64,000 bases of DNA from Pseudanabaena sp. UWO311 (GCF_006937785.1 NZ_SJEE01000021.1:1-64000); one strand, 5' to 3'; positions 24,414 to 33,404 are shown, counted from the stretch's first letter. A program made the numbers and translations. The notes: generated from the sequence alone by a model not told the origin.

Positions 24414-25937
24414 ATGGAGTCCGATCAATTGCCTGTAGAAGAAAATTTAAAAGAAAATTTAGATCAATCTCACCAAGAAAAACCCCCTGAAGCGATCGCA
24501 TCATTAGTAAACACATCAGACAATGAGTTCGTTGAAGTCGTTGGTGAGTCAATAGATGAAAATATCCACATAGAGCAATCTCTATTTGACAATCGAGGCG
24601 ATCAATCGACTGATGATAATAGCGAAGCCATTGAATCTAAAAGCTTAGAAATTAAGGCACTTATCTCAGAAACTGAACCAGAGGCACAGCCACAAGATAG
24701 TTTCAATACTTCAGAAATACTAACCATCATTAATCAACTTAAGCAAGAAGAATCTGAGCTTAGGGGAGAGCTAGAGAGCCTTAAAAATATCAAGTCTAAA
24801 ATCCTACAAGACCAGTTAGACGATTTACAGGCAGGGATTATTCGGTTAGCTCAAGCTGATGTCGCTCGGCTGGAATATCAAAAGCAAGAACTCCAAGCTG
24901 CGATCGCAGTTCTTGAAAAGCGAAAAGAGCGTCTTGACAAAGAAATGACTAGCACCTATGCAGGCACATCTCAAGACATCGCTATAAGAGTTCAAGGTTT
25001 TAAAGACTATCTGGTTGGCAGCTTACAAGACTTAGTGGCAAGCGCTGAAAAACTAAACCTTGTAGCGACCTCTCCTCAGCCTGTCACCGAAACTGTAGCC
25101 CCAATAGACAAGCAACCAGTTAAGGAAGCTGAGCCATTACGCCTATCGGAGCAAACCTTTGCTGAGTATAAACAAAGAGTCGATCAGCTTTTAGAGCGTT
25201 ACCGCACCTTGCCTGATTACTACGGGCCAGCATGGAAGCTCAGACGTACCTTCGAGCAAGTCCATGCCGATCGCGTATCAAAATGGTTTTTTGAGCAGTC
25301 TGGTCGTGGCGCTATCCGCACTATGGGAACGCGCTTGCAAAATATTCTGGTCACTTCGGCAGCAATCTCAGTTTTAAAAGCAGTTTATGGTGAAAAATTG
25401 CGCGTACTTGTCCTCGCCACCTCGCCCGAACGTCTTGGCGAATGGCGGCGAGGTTTTCAAGATTGTCTGGGCTTGACCAGAGAGCATTTTGGCTCTGATA
25501 AGGGTATTGCCCTATTTGAAGATCCTGAGCCACTCGCCACTAAAGGCGATCGCCTTGTAAAGGAAGGTCTAAGCCCTTTAGTTGTTATCGATGAGTCTGA
25601 AGAACTAATTGCCGTAGATTTGCTACGATTTCCCCTTTTGATTGCTTTTGGCGGCGCACCTGAATCTAAACCTGCGGCTCCTTCAGCCTATATGAACCGC
25701 GACAATAATCGCGATAACAGCCGCGAAAGCTCTAATAATCGCGACTATATTCGTGAACCATCAAGGGATATCTCCCGAGAGATGGGACGCGACTATTCAG
25801 CACCCAAAGACCGCGATAATCGTGATTATGGTTCACGGGATTATCCGAGCCGAAATTATAGCGATCGCGATCCTCGTGATACTAGCTATGGAAATAGTCG
25901 CGGACGTAATAATCAAGATTCTGATTGGGACTGGTAA
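24414..25937 (+). CDS. DUF3086 protein with coiled coil and RD-rich tail
   Basis: 507 residues. Residues 1-100 are acidic and disordered. A coiled coil follows at about 103-190 (EESELRGELESLKNIKSKIL..., QKQELQAAIAVLEKRKERL). The conserved DUF3086 core is at about 235-415 (EYKQRVDQLLERYRTLPDYYGPAWKLRRTFEQVHADRVSKWFF, then RLQNILVTSAAISVLKAVYG). The tail (about 425-507) is built of Arg-Asp/Asn-rich repeats ending DSDWDW. Known only from cyanobacteria; function unknown. The RD-rich tail resembles disordered tails of RNA-binding and condensate proteins. TATAAAAT at 24380-24387 is a plausible -10 region; the 206-bp upstream gap holds no gene. Confidence 0.85.
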   Translation: MESDQLPVEENLKENLDQSHQEKPPEAIASLVNTSDNEFVEVVGESIDENIHIEQSLFDNRGDQSTDDNSEAIESKSLEIKALISETEPEAQPQDSFNTSEILTIINQLKQEESELRGELESLKNIKSKILQDQLDDLQAGIIRLAQADVARLEYQKQELQAAIAVLEKRKERLDKEMTSTYAGTSQDIAIRVQGFKDYLVGSLQDLVASAEKLNLVATSPQPVTETVAPIDKQPVKEAEPLRLSEQTFAEYKQRVDQLLERYRTLPDYYGPAWKLRRTFEQVHADRVSKWFFEQSGRGAIRTMGTRLQNILVTSAAISVLKAVYGEKLRVLVLATSPERLGEWRRGFQDCLGLTREHFGSDKGIALFEDPEPLATKGDRLVKEGLSPLVVIDESEELIAVDLLRFPLLIAFGGAPESKPAAPSAYMNRDNNRDNSRESSNNRDYIREPSRDISREMGRDYSAPKDRDNRDYGSRDYPSRNYSDRDPRDTSYGNSRGRNNQDSDWDW

Positions 25938-26001
25938 AAAAAATAGGAGCGCATTGCGCTCCTATTTTTTTAAAGAAAAGGGCGCATCGCGCCCTTTTTT
26001 T
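25935..26001. terminator. two palindromic terminators between convergent genes
   Basis: AAAAAAATAGGAGCGC-ATT-GCGCTCCTATTTTTTT (25937-25971) is followed by AAAGAAAAGGGCGC-ATC-GCGCCCTTTTTTT. The first suits the DUF3086 gene, the second the convergent Tic22 gene. Confidence 0.85.
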
Positions 26002-26812
26002 ATTTCTTAGCTGGTGCTACCTGAGGTGTAGCGGATTGCTTAGTGTTCTTGAGAATGTACTCAAACGAAGAACGTGAGGGTACAAACTGGAAGCGTTCGA
26101 CTTCAGGGTTAGGCTTATTATCCTTGGACACCATCGAGTCTAGAACTTGGAAGAGTGAAGCAACTTGAATCTTAGTTGCCTTAGTAACATCGGGTTGATC
26201 TTTGCTAGCCCGATCAAGCAAGTTTTGCAAGTCAGTTTTATCAAGGAAGAAAGGCACAACTTGTTCCTTCTTGCCATTTTGATCAATACTCATGGTTAGT
26301 AAGCCTTGATTATTGGCTTGACCACCGATCGCGAAGAAAACAGGCACATTAGGGATTTTGTCAGCCGCAACTCCTTGCGAAGTCAAGATTGTCCTTGCTG
26401 AGTCAATACTTGCCTTAGCAGGGATAAACTGGAATACGACTTTTTTGTCTTTGTTTTCACGAATTACTTTATAGGCATCATTCATCGATCGCACAATGAT
26501 TTGCGCCTTTTTGCCAACTTCAGGATTCGACTTTTGGACTTGACTGAGCATCATTTGGGCTTCGTCGGGACCAAGGAAGAAAAACAAAAGCTGGCTATCA
26601 TCAGGCTTTGCATTTGGTTGCGGAGGAACTGCACCTAGAAGAGGTGAGCCTTTATCATCAGTAATCGTGAAAATGGGAATACTGCCCAATCTTTCCAAAA
26701 CTTGAGCTTCAGTGAGGGCTTCAGCTTTGAGAGTAAATATGGGACTAACAGCGATCGCCCCTGCGACACCTGCGGTGGCTGCTAGACTAACCAACGACTT
26801 GAATACGGACAT
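26000..26812 (-). CDS. Tic22-family periplasmic chaperone
   Basis: 270 aa from ATG 26812, which has a good ribosome-binding site (AGGAG); the frame open to 26911 is longer but lacks one. A signal-like N-terminus (SVFKSLVSLAATAGVAGAIAVSPIFTLKAEA) precedes the Tic22 fold: EAQVLERLGSIPIFTITDDKGSPLL and LLFFFLGPDEAQMMLSQVQKSNPEVG, then a second repeat with VPVFFAIGGQANNQGLLTMSIDQ and VVPFFLDKTDLQNLLDRASKDQPD. In cyanobacteria Tic22 assists Omp85-dependent outer-membrane biogenesis; in chloroplasts it helps protein import. Monocistronic. Confidence 0.92.
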   Translation of the reverse strand: MSVFKSLVSLAATAGVAGAIAVSPIFTLKAEALTEAQVLERLGSIPIFTITDDKGSPLLGAVPPQPNAKPDDSQLLFFFLGPDEAQMMLSQVQKSNPEVGKKAQIIVRSMNDAYKVIRENKDKKVVFQFIPAKASIDSARTILTSQGVAADKIPNVPVFFAIGGQANNQGLLTMSIDQNGKKEQVVPFFLDKTDLQNLLDRASKDQPDVTKATKIQVASLFQVLDSMVSKDNKPNPEVERFQFVPSRSSFEYILKNTKQSATPQVAPAKK

Positions 26813-27043
26813 ATTTCTCCTAGCTACAATAATAATTATGAGGTTTATTTGAGATTCGGGATGCACAACGGTGTGAATGAGCCTTGAAAAGTTAAAAGTC
26901 AAAGATAACAATTGTCCGAAAGTAACTTTCTGGCAACTTTAACAATATTTCACGCAAAAAGACAACCTTTTTATACCAGCTTCAGACTAGTTTGTGCGTA
27001 TATTGTTACCATTTAAGACTCGAATAACATAAGTATAGTTCCT

Positions 27044-27098
27044 AAAACCCAGAGGTGAAGTTGTGCCGCTTCGCGCCGCAACTTCACCTCTGGGTTTT
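27044..27098. repeat. 20-bp palindrome in a divergent gap
   Basis: AAAACCCAGAGGTGAAGTTG pairs perfectly with CAACTTCACCTCTGGGTTTT, with a TGCCGCTTCGCGCCG tip. It lies between the starts of the Tic22 gene and the DUF697 GTPase gene, so it is not at a gene end. Confidence 0.8.
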
Positions 27099-27146
27099 GA
27101 TTATGTCCTAAAATAGTTAACAGCTGTAGCTATACTTAGCGATGTT

Positions 27147-28568
27147 ATGCAACAAGACGAAAACTTTCTTAGCTTTGATGAGATTTTTGAGGAGCTAAAT
27201 TATCGCCAAGCACAGCGTACATTAAGAGATATTGTCGCAAACCTAGACTTATCAGAACGAGAGCGGCGCGGACTAGAGGAGCCACTAGAAGAGCTTCAGC
27301 TAATGCTGGATAAATTAGAGCGTCAAGTTCTGCAAATAGCAGTATTTGGTATGGTGGGGCGTGGCAAATCGTCAGTACTTAATGCGCTGATGGGTGGTCA
27401 AGTTTTTGAGACTGGCCCCCTGCATGGGGTGACTACAAGTCGGCAAGCCGCAGAGTGGCAGATATCACGAGAGGCGATGCAAACTAATGGCGATCGCACG
27501 ATTCTCAAAGCTTCATTTCAGGGACGAGGTGAGGCAAGAATCGAGTTGATCGACACCCCTGGGATCGATGAGGTGGATGGTGAAGGCAGGGCAGAATTAG
27601 CGAAACGGATTGCTCAGCAAGCCGATTTAATTTTATTTATCGTCGCGGGCGATATCACTAAAGTTGAATATGATGCGCTGTCGGAGCTGAGAGGGGCGAG
27701 TAAACCGATTTTGCTAGTCTTCAACAAAATCGACCAATATCCGCCTGAAGATCGTATAGCTATTTATGCCAAAATCCGTGATGAACGGGTAAGAGAGCTA
27801 TTAACCGAAGATGAAATTGTGATGACTGCTGCTTCACCATTGGTAGCCAAAGCGATCCGTCAGCCCGATGGCTCCTTTGAAGCCGAGCTAGTCAATGGGA
27901 AGCCCCAAATCGAAGATTTAAAGCTAAAAATTCTGGAGGTACTCGATCGCGAAGGCAAATCTTTAATTGCTTTAAACACGATGATGTTTGCGGATATGGT
28001 GCAAGAGCGAGTGGTACAGCGCAAAATGTTTGTTCGCGATCGCCAAGCTAATCGCATCATCTGGAATTGTGTAATTACCCAAGCTGTGGCGATCGCAGTT
28101 AACCCATTCACTGTAATTGATGTCATTAGTGCCGCAATTATCGATATTTCAATGATCGTGGCGCTGTCTAAGCTTTATGGCATAAATATGAGCAATCGGG
28201 GGGCAATTTCTCTGATGCAAAAAATTGCGATCGGTATGGGTAGCATTAGTGCCAGCGAATTTCTTGCCACATTTGGATTAAGTTCCCTCAAAGGTTTACT
28301 GGGTATCGCTGCACCTGTGACTGGTGGTTTAACTTTGGGTGGTTATGTGTCAGTTGCGATCGCGCAAGCAGGTGTGGCAGGTTTCTCTACCTACGCTCTC
28401 GGACTAGTCACTAAGGAATATCTCGCCAACGGCGCATCATGGGGAGCAGATGGACCAAAAGCAGTTGTTAAAAGAATCTTGGACACCATAGATGAAGATT
28501 CAATCTTGGCAAGAATCAAAGATGAACTTCGCGCCAAAATCGATCTGCGTAGACTGAGAAAAACTTAG
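27147..28568 (+). CDS. dynamin/Era-like GTPase with C-terminal DUF697 membrane domain
   Basis: 473 residues. An N-terminal helical segment is followed by a GTPase domain: FGMVGRGKSSVLNALMGG (G1, about 67-84), PLHGVTTSR (G2), LIDTPGIDEVDGEGR (G3) and LLVFNKIDQYP (G4). C-terminal DUF697 (about 300-440) has several hydrophobic helices (VITQAVAIAVNPFTVIDVISAAIIDISMIVAL, KGLLGIAAPVTGGLTLGGYVSVAIAQ). The type is widespread in cyanobacteria and assumed to be membrane-bound; its function is not established. Monocistronic. Confidence 0.9.
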   Translation: MQQDENFLSFDEIFEELNYRQAQRTLRDIVANLDLSERERRGLEEPLEELQLMLDKLERQVLQIAVFGMVGRGKSSVLNALMGGQVFETGPLHGVTTSRQAAEWQISREAMQTNGDRTILKASFQGRGEARIELIDTPGIDEVDGEGRAELAKRIAQQADLILFIVAGDITKVEYDALSELRGASKPILLVFNKIDQYPPEDRIAIYAKIRDERVRELLTEDEIVMTAASPLVAKAIRQPDGSFEAELVNGKPQIEDLKLKILEVLDREGKSLIALNTMMFADMVQERVVQRKMFVRDRQANRIIWNCVITQAVAIAVNPFTVIDVISAAIIDISMIVALSKLYGINMSNRGAISLMQKIAIGMGSISASEFLATFGLSSLKGLLGIAAPVTGGLTLGGYVSVAIAQAGVAGFSTYALGLVTKEYLANGASWGADGPKAVVKRILDTIDEDSILARIKDELRAKIDLRRLRKT

Positions 28569-28577
28569 ATTTGTAAC

Positions 28578-28724
28578 TGATGTTACGTGGAAGTTTCTAA
28601 AACCTCACCCCTAGCCCCTCTCCTTGCAAAGGAGAGGGGAACAAGAAAAAGCCCTGGCTCCCCTTCTCCTTGCAAGGAGAAGGGGTTGGGGGATGTGGTG
28701 CATTTTTCTTTCCACGTAACATCA
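28578..28724. mobile_element. MITE-like element with 15-bp perfect terminal inverted repeats (repeat B)
   Basis: Ends TGATGTTACGTGGAA / TTCCACGTAACATCA match exactly. The inside contains two copies of a CCCCTCTCCTTGCAAAGGAG-like hairpin and CCTCACCCCTAGCCCCTC, a sequence type seen scattered in many cyanobacterial genomes. No ORF inside. It starts 10 bp after the GTPase stop and may act as its terminator. The rest of the gap to xisH (28725-29007) holds no gene I can support. Confidence 0.75.
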
Positions 28725-29007
28725 CTTGTAATACTTAATTATTCTCTATCTCTGCCCCTCTAAGGTGCTGGTTCCGCCCAGTGAGGAGCAGAAAGTCTTA
28801 TTAAGCAAGGAGTGTAGGAATCTGTTGTCAAAGCTGGTTAACGTGGTTTTTGAGCAAAAGTGCGTGTACACCCTGTTTTTGTGTTAGGTTACTGCCATAC
28901 AAGATTCTTTTAATTAAAACCATAACCCTTACTATGCTTGGCTTTTACTTCCTCATATGGCGGAACCAGTGCCGACTTGTGTGACTAATACTATACTGAA
29001 ATTCCAA

Positions 29008-29427
29008 ATGTCTAGAAGAGATAGTTTGCATTTTGCATTACGTCACACACTCGAAAAAGACGGGTGGACAATTACGGATGATCCCTTGATTTTAGTTTTG
29101 GAACAAACGCTTTTGAAAGCCGATCTAGGAGCCGAAAAGTTTTTAACTGCGGAAAAAGAAAATCGTAAAATCGCCGTAGAGGTCAAAGATTTTGATGCTG
29201 ATTCTGTGATTAGCGAACTCGAAAAAACGATGGGACAGATTCAACTTTATCAATGGGCTTTAGATGTACAAGAACCCGAAAGGGAATTATTCCTAGCAGT
29301 TAGCCAATCCGTTTATATTAAGCACTTTCAAAAGCCTATTTTTCAACTAGCCATCCAACGCAATAAAATCAATTTACTAGTTTACGAACCCGATCAGGAG
29401 GCAATTCTGCAATGGATAACCTATTAA
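29008..29427 (+). CDS. xisH: XisH-family protein (PD-(D/E)XK-like)
   Basis: 139 aa from ATG 29008 (MSRRDSLHFALRHTLEKDGW), the family-typical N-terminus; the frame from 28957 adds 17 unlike residues. ITDDPLILVLEQTLLKADLGAEKFLTAEKENRKIAVEVKDF follows, where the Asp/Glu and the E-V-K triplet match a PD-(D/E)XK nuclease pattern, then QLYQWALDVQEPERELFLAV. In Anabaena xisH and xisI are needed with xisF for excision of the fdxN element in heterocysts. Here the pair stands alone, with no recombinase nearby. Overlaps xisI by 16 bp. Confidence 0.92.
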   Translation: MSRRDSLHFALRHTLEKDGWTITDDPLILVLEQTLLKADLGAEKFLTAEKENRKIAVEVKDFDADSVISELEKTMGQIQLYQWALDVQEPERELFLAVSQSVYIKHFQKPIFQLAIQRNKINLLVYEPDQEAILQWITY

Positions 29428-29723
29428 GCCATGTAGATATTCTTAAAAAGACTCTACAAGAAGCAACGATCGCTCAACCCCGCTTACAAGCAATTAAACT
29501 TTATCCTGTCTGCGATATCGAATCTGGTCATTTTCTCGTTCTCGCTACTGGCTGGGACAAACAGCGCTGGATGGACACAATTTTATTTCACGCCCGTTTA
29601 GTCGAAAATAAAATCATCATCGAAGAAGATAACTTTGAAGAAGGCTTAACCACTGCTCTGATTGCCGCAGGGATTAGAAAAGAAGATATTATTAGCAGTC
29701 TGGAAGCAGCGATCGCCGTTTGA
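29412..29723 (+). CDS. xisI: XisI-family protein
   Basis: 103 residues. Matches the XisI layout: HVDILKKTLQEATIAQPRL, YPVCDIESGHFLVLATGWDKQRWMDTILFHARLVENKIIIEEDNFEEGLTTALIAAGIRKEDII, including the GWD and the conserved (I/L)HxR(L/I)xxxKIWIxxD block, here with H-A-R and KIIIEED. Forms the second gene of the xisHI unit and starts inside xisH, typical of stoichiometric partners. Biochemical role unknown. Confidence 0.92.
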   Translation: MDNLLSHVDILKKTLQEATIAQPRLQAIKLYPVCDIESGHFLVLATGWDKQRWMDTILFHARLVENKIIIEEDNFEEGLTTALIAAGIRKEDIISSLEAAIAV

Positions 29724-29755
29724 TTTTAAGATCAAAAAATCACTTCATCATTTTT

Positions 29756-30535
29756 ATGGCAAAGCTAAGTAAAATCCTGATTTTCCCAGTCAAATCGCTA
29801 GACCCGATCGCTTTAGATGCAGTCGAGATATCTGGTGGTGGCGCATTAAAAGGCGATCGCGAATTTGCCATGTTTGATAAAAACGGAAAATACATCAATG
29901 CCAAGCGCTATTCTAAGATTCATTTAATTAGAGCAAAGTACGAATTAGGCGATCGGTTAGTGCATTTGCAAATCCAAGGGCAACAAGAAGTATTCACTTT
30001 TCATTTAGATCGAGATCGCATTGCGCTTACTGACTGGCTAAGCAAATTTTTTGAGCAACCTGTAGAACTTCGTCAAAATGTTAGTAATGGATTTCCTGAT
30101 GATCCTGAAGCATGGGGCGCAACTGTAATCTCAGAGGCAACTCTTGCCACTGTGCAGGGTTGGTATGCAAGCCCCCAAATCAGTCTTGAGCAAATTCGCG
30201 ATCGCTTCCGCACTAACTTAGAAATTGCTGATACCGAACCGTTTTGGGAAGATCATTTATTTGCTAAAGCTGGTGAAACAGTTCCCTTTAAAATTGGCGA
30301 TGTTCAGTTTTTCGGCACAAATCCCTGTCAACGTTGTCCTGTGCCCACCCGTGACACGTTAACTGGCGAAGTTTATCCTGAATTTCAAAAGATTTTTACT
30401 CGCCAAAGAGAAGCATCTTTACCAGCAAATATAGAGCGATCGCGTTTCAATCATTTTTATCGCCTTGCTCTGAATACACGCATTCCCATAATAGAGGCTG
30501 GCAAAGTTCTTAAAATAGGTGATATAGCTCTCTAA
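29756..30535 (+). CDS. MOSC-domain protein with N-terminal beta-barrel
   Basis: 259 aa from ATG 29756. The N-terminal MOSC_N barrel is KILIFPVKSLDPIALDAVEISGGGALKGDREFAMFDKNGKYINAKRYSK. The C-terminal MOSC domain is RFRTNLEIADTEPFWEDHLF through VQFFGTNPCQRCPVPTRDTLTGE, where the Cys of CQRC corresponds to the molybdenum-cofactor ligand of the mARC/YcbX group. Likely a Moco-dependent reductase of N-hydroxylated compounds. No iron-sulfur domain is fused at the C-terminus. Lies 32 bp after xisI but is probably unrelated in function. Confidence 0.9.
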   Translation: MAKLSKILIFPVKSLDPIALDAVEISGGGALKGDREFAMFDKNGKYINAKRYSKIHLIRAKYELGDRLVHLQIQGQQEVFTFHLDRDRIALTDWLSKFFEQPVELRQNVSNGFPDDPEAWGATVISEATLATVQGWYASPQISLEQIRDRFRTNLEIADTEPFWEDHLFAKAGETVPFKIGDVQFFGTNPCQRCPVPTRDTLTGEVYPEFQKIFTRQREASLPANIERSRFNHFYRLALNTRIPIIEAGKVLKIGDIAL

Positions 30536-30582
30536 CTTAAAAGTGAGTGGCGGCGTTTCGCGCCACCACTCACTTTTAAGTT
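30534..30582. terminator. bidirectional palindrome, TTT loop
   Basis: AACTTAAAAGTGAGTGG pairs with CCACTCACTTTTAAGTT; the left arm starts inside the MOSC stop codon and the right arm ends beside the ycf46 stop. Tip CGGCG-TTT-CGCG has a bulge. Confidence 0.8.
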
Positions 30583-32088
30583 TCACTTATTGAATACATT
30601 CTGTCGCGAAGCAAGCCTTGCTTTGCCTGACTCAGCCCATTCTTGGAGAACTTGAATTTCCTGCTGAGCAGTTTGCGCCAATGGCACAATTTGACTAGCA
30701 GCTTCGAGAATATCATCTGTAGTAAAGTCGCGATTTTGGCTGAAACCGATATGCATTGCTTCGATAATGCCCTGCTCGATTTCTGCCCCTGAGAAATCTG
30801 GCGTTTCGTAAGCGAGGCGATCAATGTCGTAGGCACGAGTATTGTGTGGGCGATATTTGCTTACATGCACCGAGAAAATCTGCGATCGCTCTTCTTGATT
30901 GGGTAAGCCCACAAAAAACACCTCATCAAATCTGCCCTTTCGCAATAATTCGGGCGGCAAGGTGCGAATATTATTTGCAGTCGCTACCACAAATACAGGT
31001 GAAGTCTTTTCTGCCATCCATGTGAGGAACGTGCCGAATACACGATTAGTTGTCCCTGAATCGCCTCTGCCATCAGTTCCCGCAAACGCCTTATCGATTT
31101 CATCAATCCATAATACGCAAGGAGAAAGAGCTTCAGCCAACTGAATCATTTGACGCGTGCGAGATTCACTCTCGCCGACTAGACCAGCGAAGAGACGACC
31201 AACATCTAGGCGCAGCAGTGGTAAATGCCAATGATGGGAAATCGCCTTAGCTGTGAGGGATTTGCCAGTACCTTGTATCCCTGCAAGTAGTAATCCGCGT
31301 GGATGGGGAAGTCCATACTTACGGGCGCGATCGCTAAAGGCACTACCTCGACGCAGTAACCATTCTTTGAGATTGTCTAAACCTCCGATATCACTAATTT
31401 CTGTTGTCGATGGATAGAATTCTAAAATCTGAGTTTGGCGAATGCTTTGGCGTTTTTCTTCGAGAATTAACTCGACATCGTCGGGACGTAAGCGACCATT
31501 TTCTGCGATCGCTTTTGCTAGCACACGCCTCATTTTCTCAAGAGATAAGCCTTGTCCAGCGCGAACAAGATCGTCGATCGCTTGTTTGTCTAGTTGAATA
31601 TCGCAAGTTGGATTAGCATAACTAACAGAACAGACAATTTGTTCGATTTCTGTTCTTAATTCACTAGGATTTGGAAGTGGAAATTCTAAAATTGAGAAAA
31701 ATTCACTGAGGCTATCGGGAATATTAATCTGTGAGGCAAGCACAATAATATTTTGGGCTTCACTTTTGAGTCTACGCGCAAGATTTTTGAGCTTACGCGC
31801 GATCGCTACATCGTCAAGAAAGCGATCAAAATCCCGCAATACAAACACCGCGCCTTTGGGAATTTTATCGACAAATTCTAGAGCCTGCAAAGGATTACGC
31901 TTACCCATCCCTGCATCAGTGGGATTGGACTGATAACCATCGACAAAATCCCATGCAAATATGCTGCGTCCTAAGGATTTTGCCACGTTAGTAATCACGG
32001 CTTCGACTCGTTCCTCTTCGGCTGAAGGTATGTAAATCAAAGGATAGCGGGCGCGGAGTGTGAGATTTAAGTCAGCTTCAAAATTCAT
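30583..32088 (-). CDS. ycf46: Ycf46 AAA-type ATPase
   Basis: 501 residues. The N-terminal domain (LTLRARYPLIYIPSAEEERVEAVI...IFAWDFVDGY) resembles a degenerate nucleotide-binding fold. The AAA core has LLAGIQGTGKSLTAKAI (Walker A, with GIQ rather than GPP), CVLWIDEIDKAFAG (Walker B) and TANNIRTLPPELLRKGRFDEVFFVGLP (sensor 1 and Arg finger). Conserved in cyanobacteria and red-algal plastids; linked to photosynthesis and inorganic-carbon use in Synechocystis, mechanism unknown. Monocistronic, diverging from a Uma2 gene. Confidence 0.94.
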   Translation of the reverse strand: MNFEADLNLTLRARYPLIYIPSAEEERVEAVITNVAKSLGRSIFAWDFVDGYQSNPTDAGMGKRNPLQALEFVDKIPKGAVFVLRDFDRFLDDVAIARKLKNLARRLKSEAQNIIVLASQINIPDSLSEFFSILEFPLPNPSELRTEIEQIVCSVSYANPTCDIQLDKQAIDDLVRAGQGLSLEKMRRVLAKAIAENGRLRPDDVELILEEKRQSIRQTQILEFYPSTTEISDIGGLDNLKEWLLRRGSAFSDRARKYGLPHPRGLLLAGIQGTGKSLTAKAISHHWHLPLLRLDVGRLFAGLVGESESRTRQMIQLAEALSPCVLWIDEIDKAFAGTDGRGDSGTTNRVFGTFLTWMAEKTSPVFVVATANNIRTLPPELLRKGRFDEVFFVGLPNQEERSQIFSVHVSKYRPHNTRAYDIDRLAYETPDFSGAEIEQGIIEAMHIGFSQNRDFTTDDILEAASQIVPLAQTAQQEIQVLQEWAESGKARLASRQNVFNK

Positions 32089-32169
32089 TGATCAGCAAGC
32101 CGTGAATAAAACGCTAGAATATCTATAGCCTATAATCTACAGCAAACTATAGCAATAGTAGCAACAGCA

Positions 32170-32733
32170 ATGGTTCAAACTCCAACCAAACCTTTGACCC
32201 TTACTGAGTTTCTCCAGATTCCTGAGACTAAACCTGCTAGCGAATTCATTGATGGTGACATCATTCAAAAACCAATGCCCCAAGGAAAACACAGTACTTT
32301 ACAACTCGATCTTGGTTCTAGTGTCAATCAAATCCTCAAAAATAAACGCATTGCTCGCGCCTATTCTGAATTACGTTGTACCTTTGGCGGCAGATCAATT
32401 GTTCCTGATATCTCAGTCTTTGTTTGGGAGCATATTCCCCGCGATCGCGATCGCAAAGTATCAAACCTTTTTGAGATCGCACCAGACTGGACAATTGAGA
32501 TTCTCTCACTTGACCAAAGCCAAACTAAAGTTATTCACAATATTCTCTATTGTCTCAATCACGGCTCACAGATGGGCTGGTTAATCGCCCCCAACGAAGA
32601 GATTGTATTTGTCTATTTTCGCGATCGCACATTAGCTATATTTGAAGATAAGAGTGACCTCTTACCTGTACCAGATTTTGCAGAAGGATTCCAACTTAGA
32701 GTTGGCGAATTATTTAGTTGGTTAGAGATGTAG
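32170..32733 (+). CDS. Uma2-family putative endonuclease (DUF820)
   Basis: 187 residues. A PD-(D/E)XK core can be followed: LTEFLQIPETKPASEFIDGDIIQKPMP, GRSIVPDISVFVWE (catalytic Asp), DWTIEILSLDQSQTKVIHN (Glu of the E-(I/V)-x-S motif; the usual ExK Lys is replaced in EILS), and C-terminal WLIAPNEEIVFVYF. Uma2 genes are present in many copies in cyanobacteria; their biological role is not established. A second Uma2 gene converges with it 13 bp away. Confidence 0.92.
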   Translation: MVQTPTKPLTLTEFLQIPETKPASEFIDGDIIQKPMPQGKHSTLQLDLGSSVNQILKNKRIARAYSELRCTFGGRSIVPDISVFVWEHIPRDRDRKVSNLFEIAPDWTIEILSLDQSQTKVIHNILYCLNHGSQMGWLIAPNEEIVFVYFRDRTLAIFEDKSDLLPVPDFAEGFQLRVGELFSWLEM

Positions 32734-32746
32734 CTATGACTATAGT

Positions 32747-33310
32747 TTAAACGCTCTGCATCACCTGATTCATCGTCAAGGAAATCTTAGGAAATAGGTT
32801 GGAGTTAATTAGTTCATCTTGTTTGTAAATTTTCTCGATATAAACTCCATCCTCCAAAGTTAAAACTGAAAAGATACCCAAGGTAAAATCCACGATCCAA
32901 TATTCGGCAATACCGAATTTTGCATATTCATCACGCTTTTCGATGGTATCGACAGAACGGCAGGTGGGACTGACAACTTCAACCACAAGCAAACATGGAC
33001 TGTATAAGATGTCTGGCTGATTTCCCAAACTCTGCGACTGGGCGATCGTCATCACCAAAATGTCTGGACGACGAGTTCTGCAACCATTGAAGATTTCTGT
33101 GCTATTCACAGAAACGCAGTACGCATAATGGGAATTTTTAATTTCTGTTTGCAAGCAGAAAGCTAAAAACATCATCACAAGGTTATGAAGTCTAGTTGCT
33201 GGAGGCATTTCCACCAATTTCCCATGATCAAATTCAAAACGCCTGTCTGTGCTGTCATCATAAGTCAGATATTGCTCAAAGGTGATCGGTCTGGTACTGG
33301 TGGTAGTCAT
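32747..33310 (-). CDS. Uma2-family putative endonuclease (DUF820)
   Basis: 187 residues. Core: ITFEQYLTYDDSTDRRFEFDHGKLVEMPPATRLHN, RRPDILVMTIAQSQSLG (catalytic Asp), PCLLVVEVVSPTCRSVDTIEKRDEYAKFGIAEYWIVD (E-V-x-S-P motif with the family's Y-x-x-x-G-I-x-E-Y-W-I-V-D ending). Closer to the consensus than its convergent neighbour, which belongs to a different subgroup. The two share only the family, not close sequence, so this is not a recent duplication. Confidence 0.93.
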   Translation of the reverse strand: MTTTSTRPITFEQYLTYDDSTDRRFEFDHGKLVEMPPATRLHNLVMMFLAFCLQTEIKNSHYAYCVSVNSTEIFNGCRTRRPDILVMTIAQSQSLGNQPDILYSPCLLVVEVVSPTCRSVDTIEKRDEYAKFGIAEYWIVDFTLGIFSVLTLEDGVYIEKIYKQDELINSNLFPKISLTMNQVMQSV

Positions 33311-33404
33311 TTAATGCCATCCTTACTTTCCGCAGAACTTGAAGATATATCACTCTAAATTTTAACACTTAATTTTGAGTTTTCCAGCGCCGCAGGCGCT
33401 AGAA

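Noticed and set aside
28594-28700. Protein-coding content or a riboswitch in the CCCCTCTCC-rich stretch
   Set aside because: The stretch is the interior of the inverted-repeat element, made of two similar hairpins, and lies at the 3' side of the GTPase gene.
28725-28956. Open frame reading VPPSEEQKVLLSKECRNLL upstream of xisH
   Set aside because: No start codon or ribosome-binding site and no recognisable family; too short to call a gene remnant.
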